Below, in pieces: positions 15,778 to 15,909 of a stretch of 15,909 bases of DNA. Below the pieces are notes generated by a model. The model was not told the DNA's origin. It saw nothing but the letters and a program-made list of their open reading frames with translations, and did not search any database. This stretch comes from Gammaproteobacteria bacterium UBA5338 (GTDB taxonomy: Bacteria; Pseudomonadota; Gammaproteobacteria; Pseudomonadales; UBA5862): assembly GCA_002408105.1 (NCBI GenBank), contig DHQM01000123.1:1-15909 (forward strand), written 5' to 3'. Within the stretch, counting starts at the first letter, position 1. The number at the start of each line of letters is the position of its first letter. Both the position numbers and the translations under genes were made by a program.

Positions 15778-15909
15778 ATGGATCTTGACCCCGACATTTA
15801 TCGAACCCTGCGCCGCAAGGCCATGGATTTGCTCGCGCGCCGCGAGCATTCAGCGCAAGAGCTGCGCGACAAGCTGGCCCGTGGCGGCGCTGATCTGGCT
15901 GTCATTGAA
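15778..15909 (+). CDS. recX: Regulatory protein RecX, N-terminal part (cut by window end)
   Basis: The first 44 codons of recX, open to the window end. RecX binds RecA filaments and inhibits their growth. The visible part contains the family's first helical repeat: RTLRRKAMDLLARREHSAQELRDKLARGG spans about residues 9-37, with the hallmark LARREHS-x-x-EL-x-x-KL. ATG 15778 is used; GGA at 15763-15765 is a weak and distant ribosome site. The 75-base gap after the DUF2244 gene shows no clear terminator or promoter. Placement downstream of recA supports the call. Confidence 0.88.
   Translation, partial: MDLDPDIYRTLRRKAMDLLARREHSAQELRDKLARGGADLAVIE

Noticed and set aside
1..15909. Mobile elements, CRISPR arrays, tRNA or rRNA genes, toxin-antitoxin pairs
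   Set aside because: I looked for transposase-like proteins, repeated spacers, target-site duplications and RNA gene signatures and saw none.

Overview
The window is a chromosomal segment from a GC-rich proteobacterium. RecA and MutS read like gammaproteobacterial sequences, and the order mutS (divergent) / pncC / recA / recX fits the core-genome layout of that class. I do not assign a genus. There are two blocks with almost no non-coding space, no RNA gene, no insertion sequence and no CRISPR array.

Block 1 (1-10807) is a surface polysaccharide locus. At the left edge a minus-strand gene for an exported protein of unknown function runs off the window. Divergent from it is a plus-strand run of nine genes: a GNAT-like acyltransferase, a small CpsD/BY-kinase-like ATPase whose Walker A lysine is replaced by valine, a Wza-type outer-membrane export lipoprotein, a Wzz/GumC-type chain-length protein, a GT4 glycosyltransferase, a Wzy/O-antigen-ligase-type polymerase, two GT2 glycosyltransferases and a Wzx-type flippase. 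Several neighbours overlap by 4 to 11 bases (ATGA, TTGA and GTGA junctions), so the run looks like one operon with coupled translation. Together they form most of a Wzx/Wzy-dependent pathway: repeat units are built on a lipid carrier by the glycosyltransferases, possibly acylated, flipped by Wzx, polymerised by Wzy, length-controlled by the Wzz/ATPase pair and exported through the Wza-like protein. The initiating sugar-phosphate transferase is not in the window.

Block 2 (10825-15909) is DNA maintenance. mutS (minus strand) converges on the flippase gene with a 17-base gap. Divergent from mutS run pncC, recA (with a LexA-type SOS box just downstream of a plausible sigma-70 promoter), a DUF2244 membrane protein gene and the start of recX, which is cut by the window end.

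The parts are recognisable families and I see no clearly new system. The points most worth a second look are the lysine-less Walker A ATPase in the polysaccharide operon, the uncharacterised exported protein at the left edge, and the DUF2244 gene between recA and recX.
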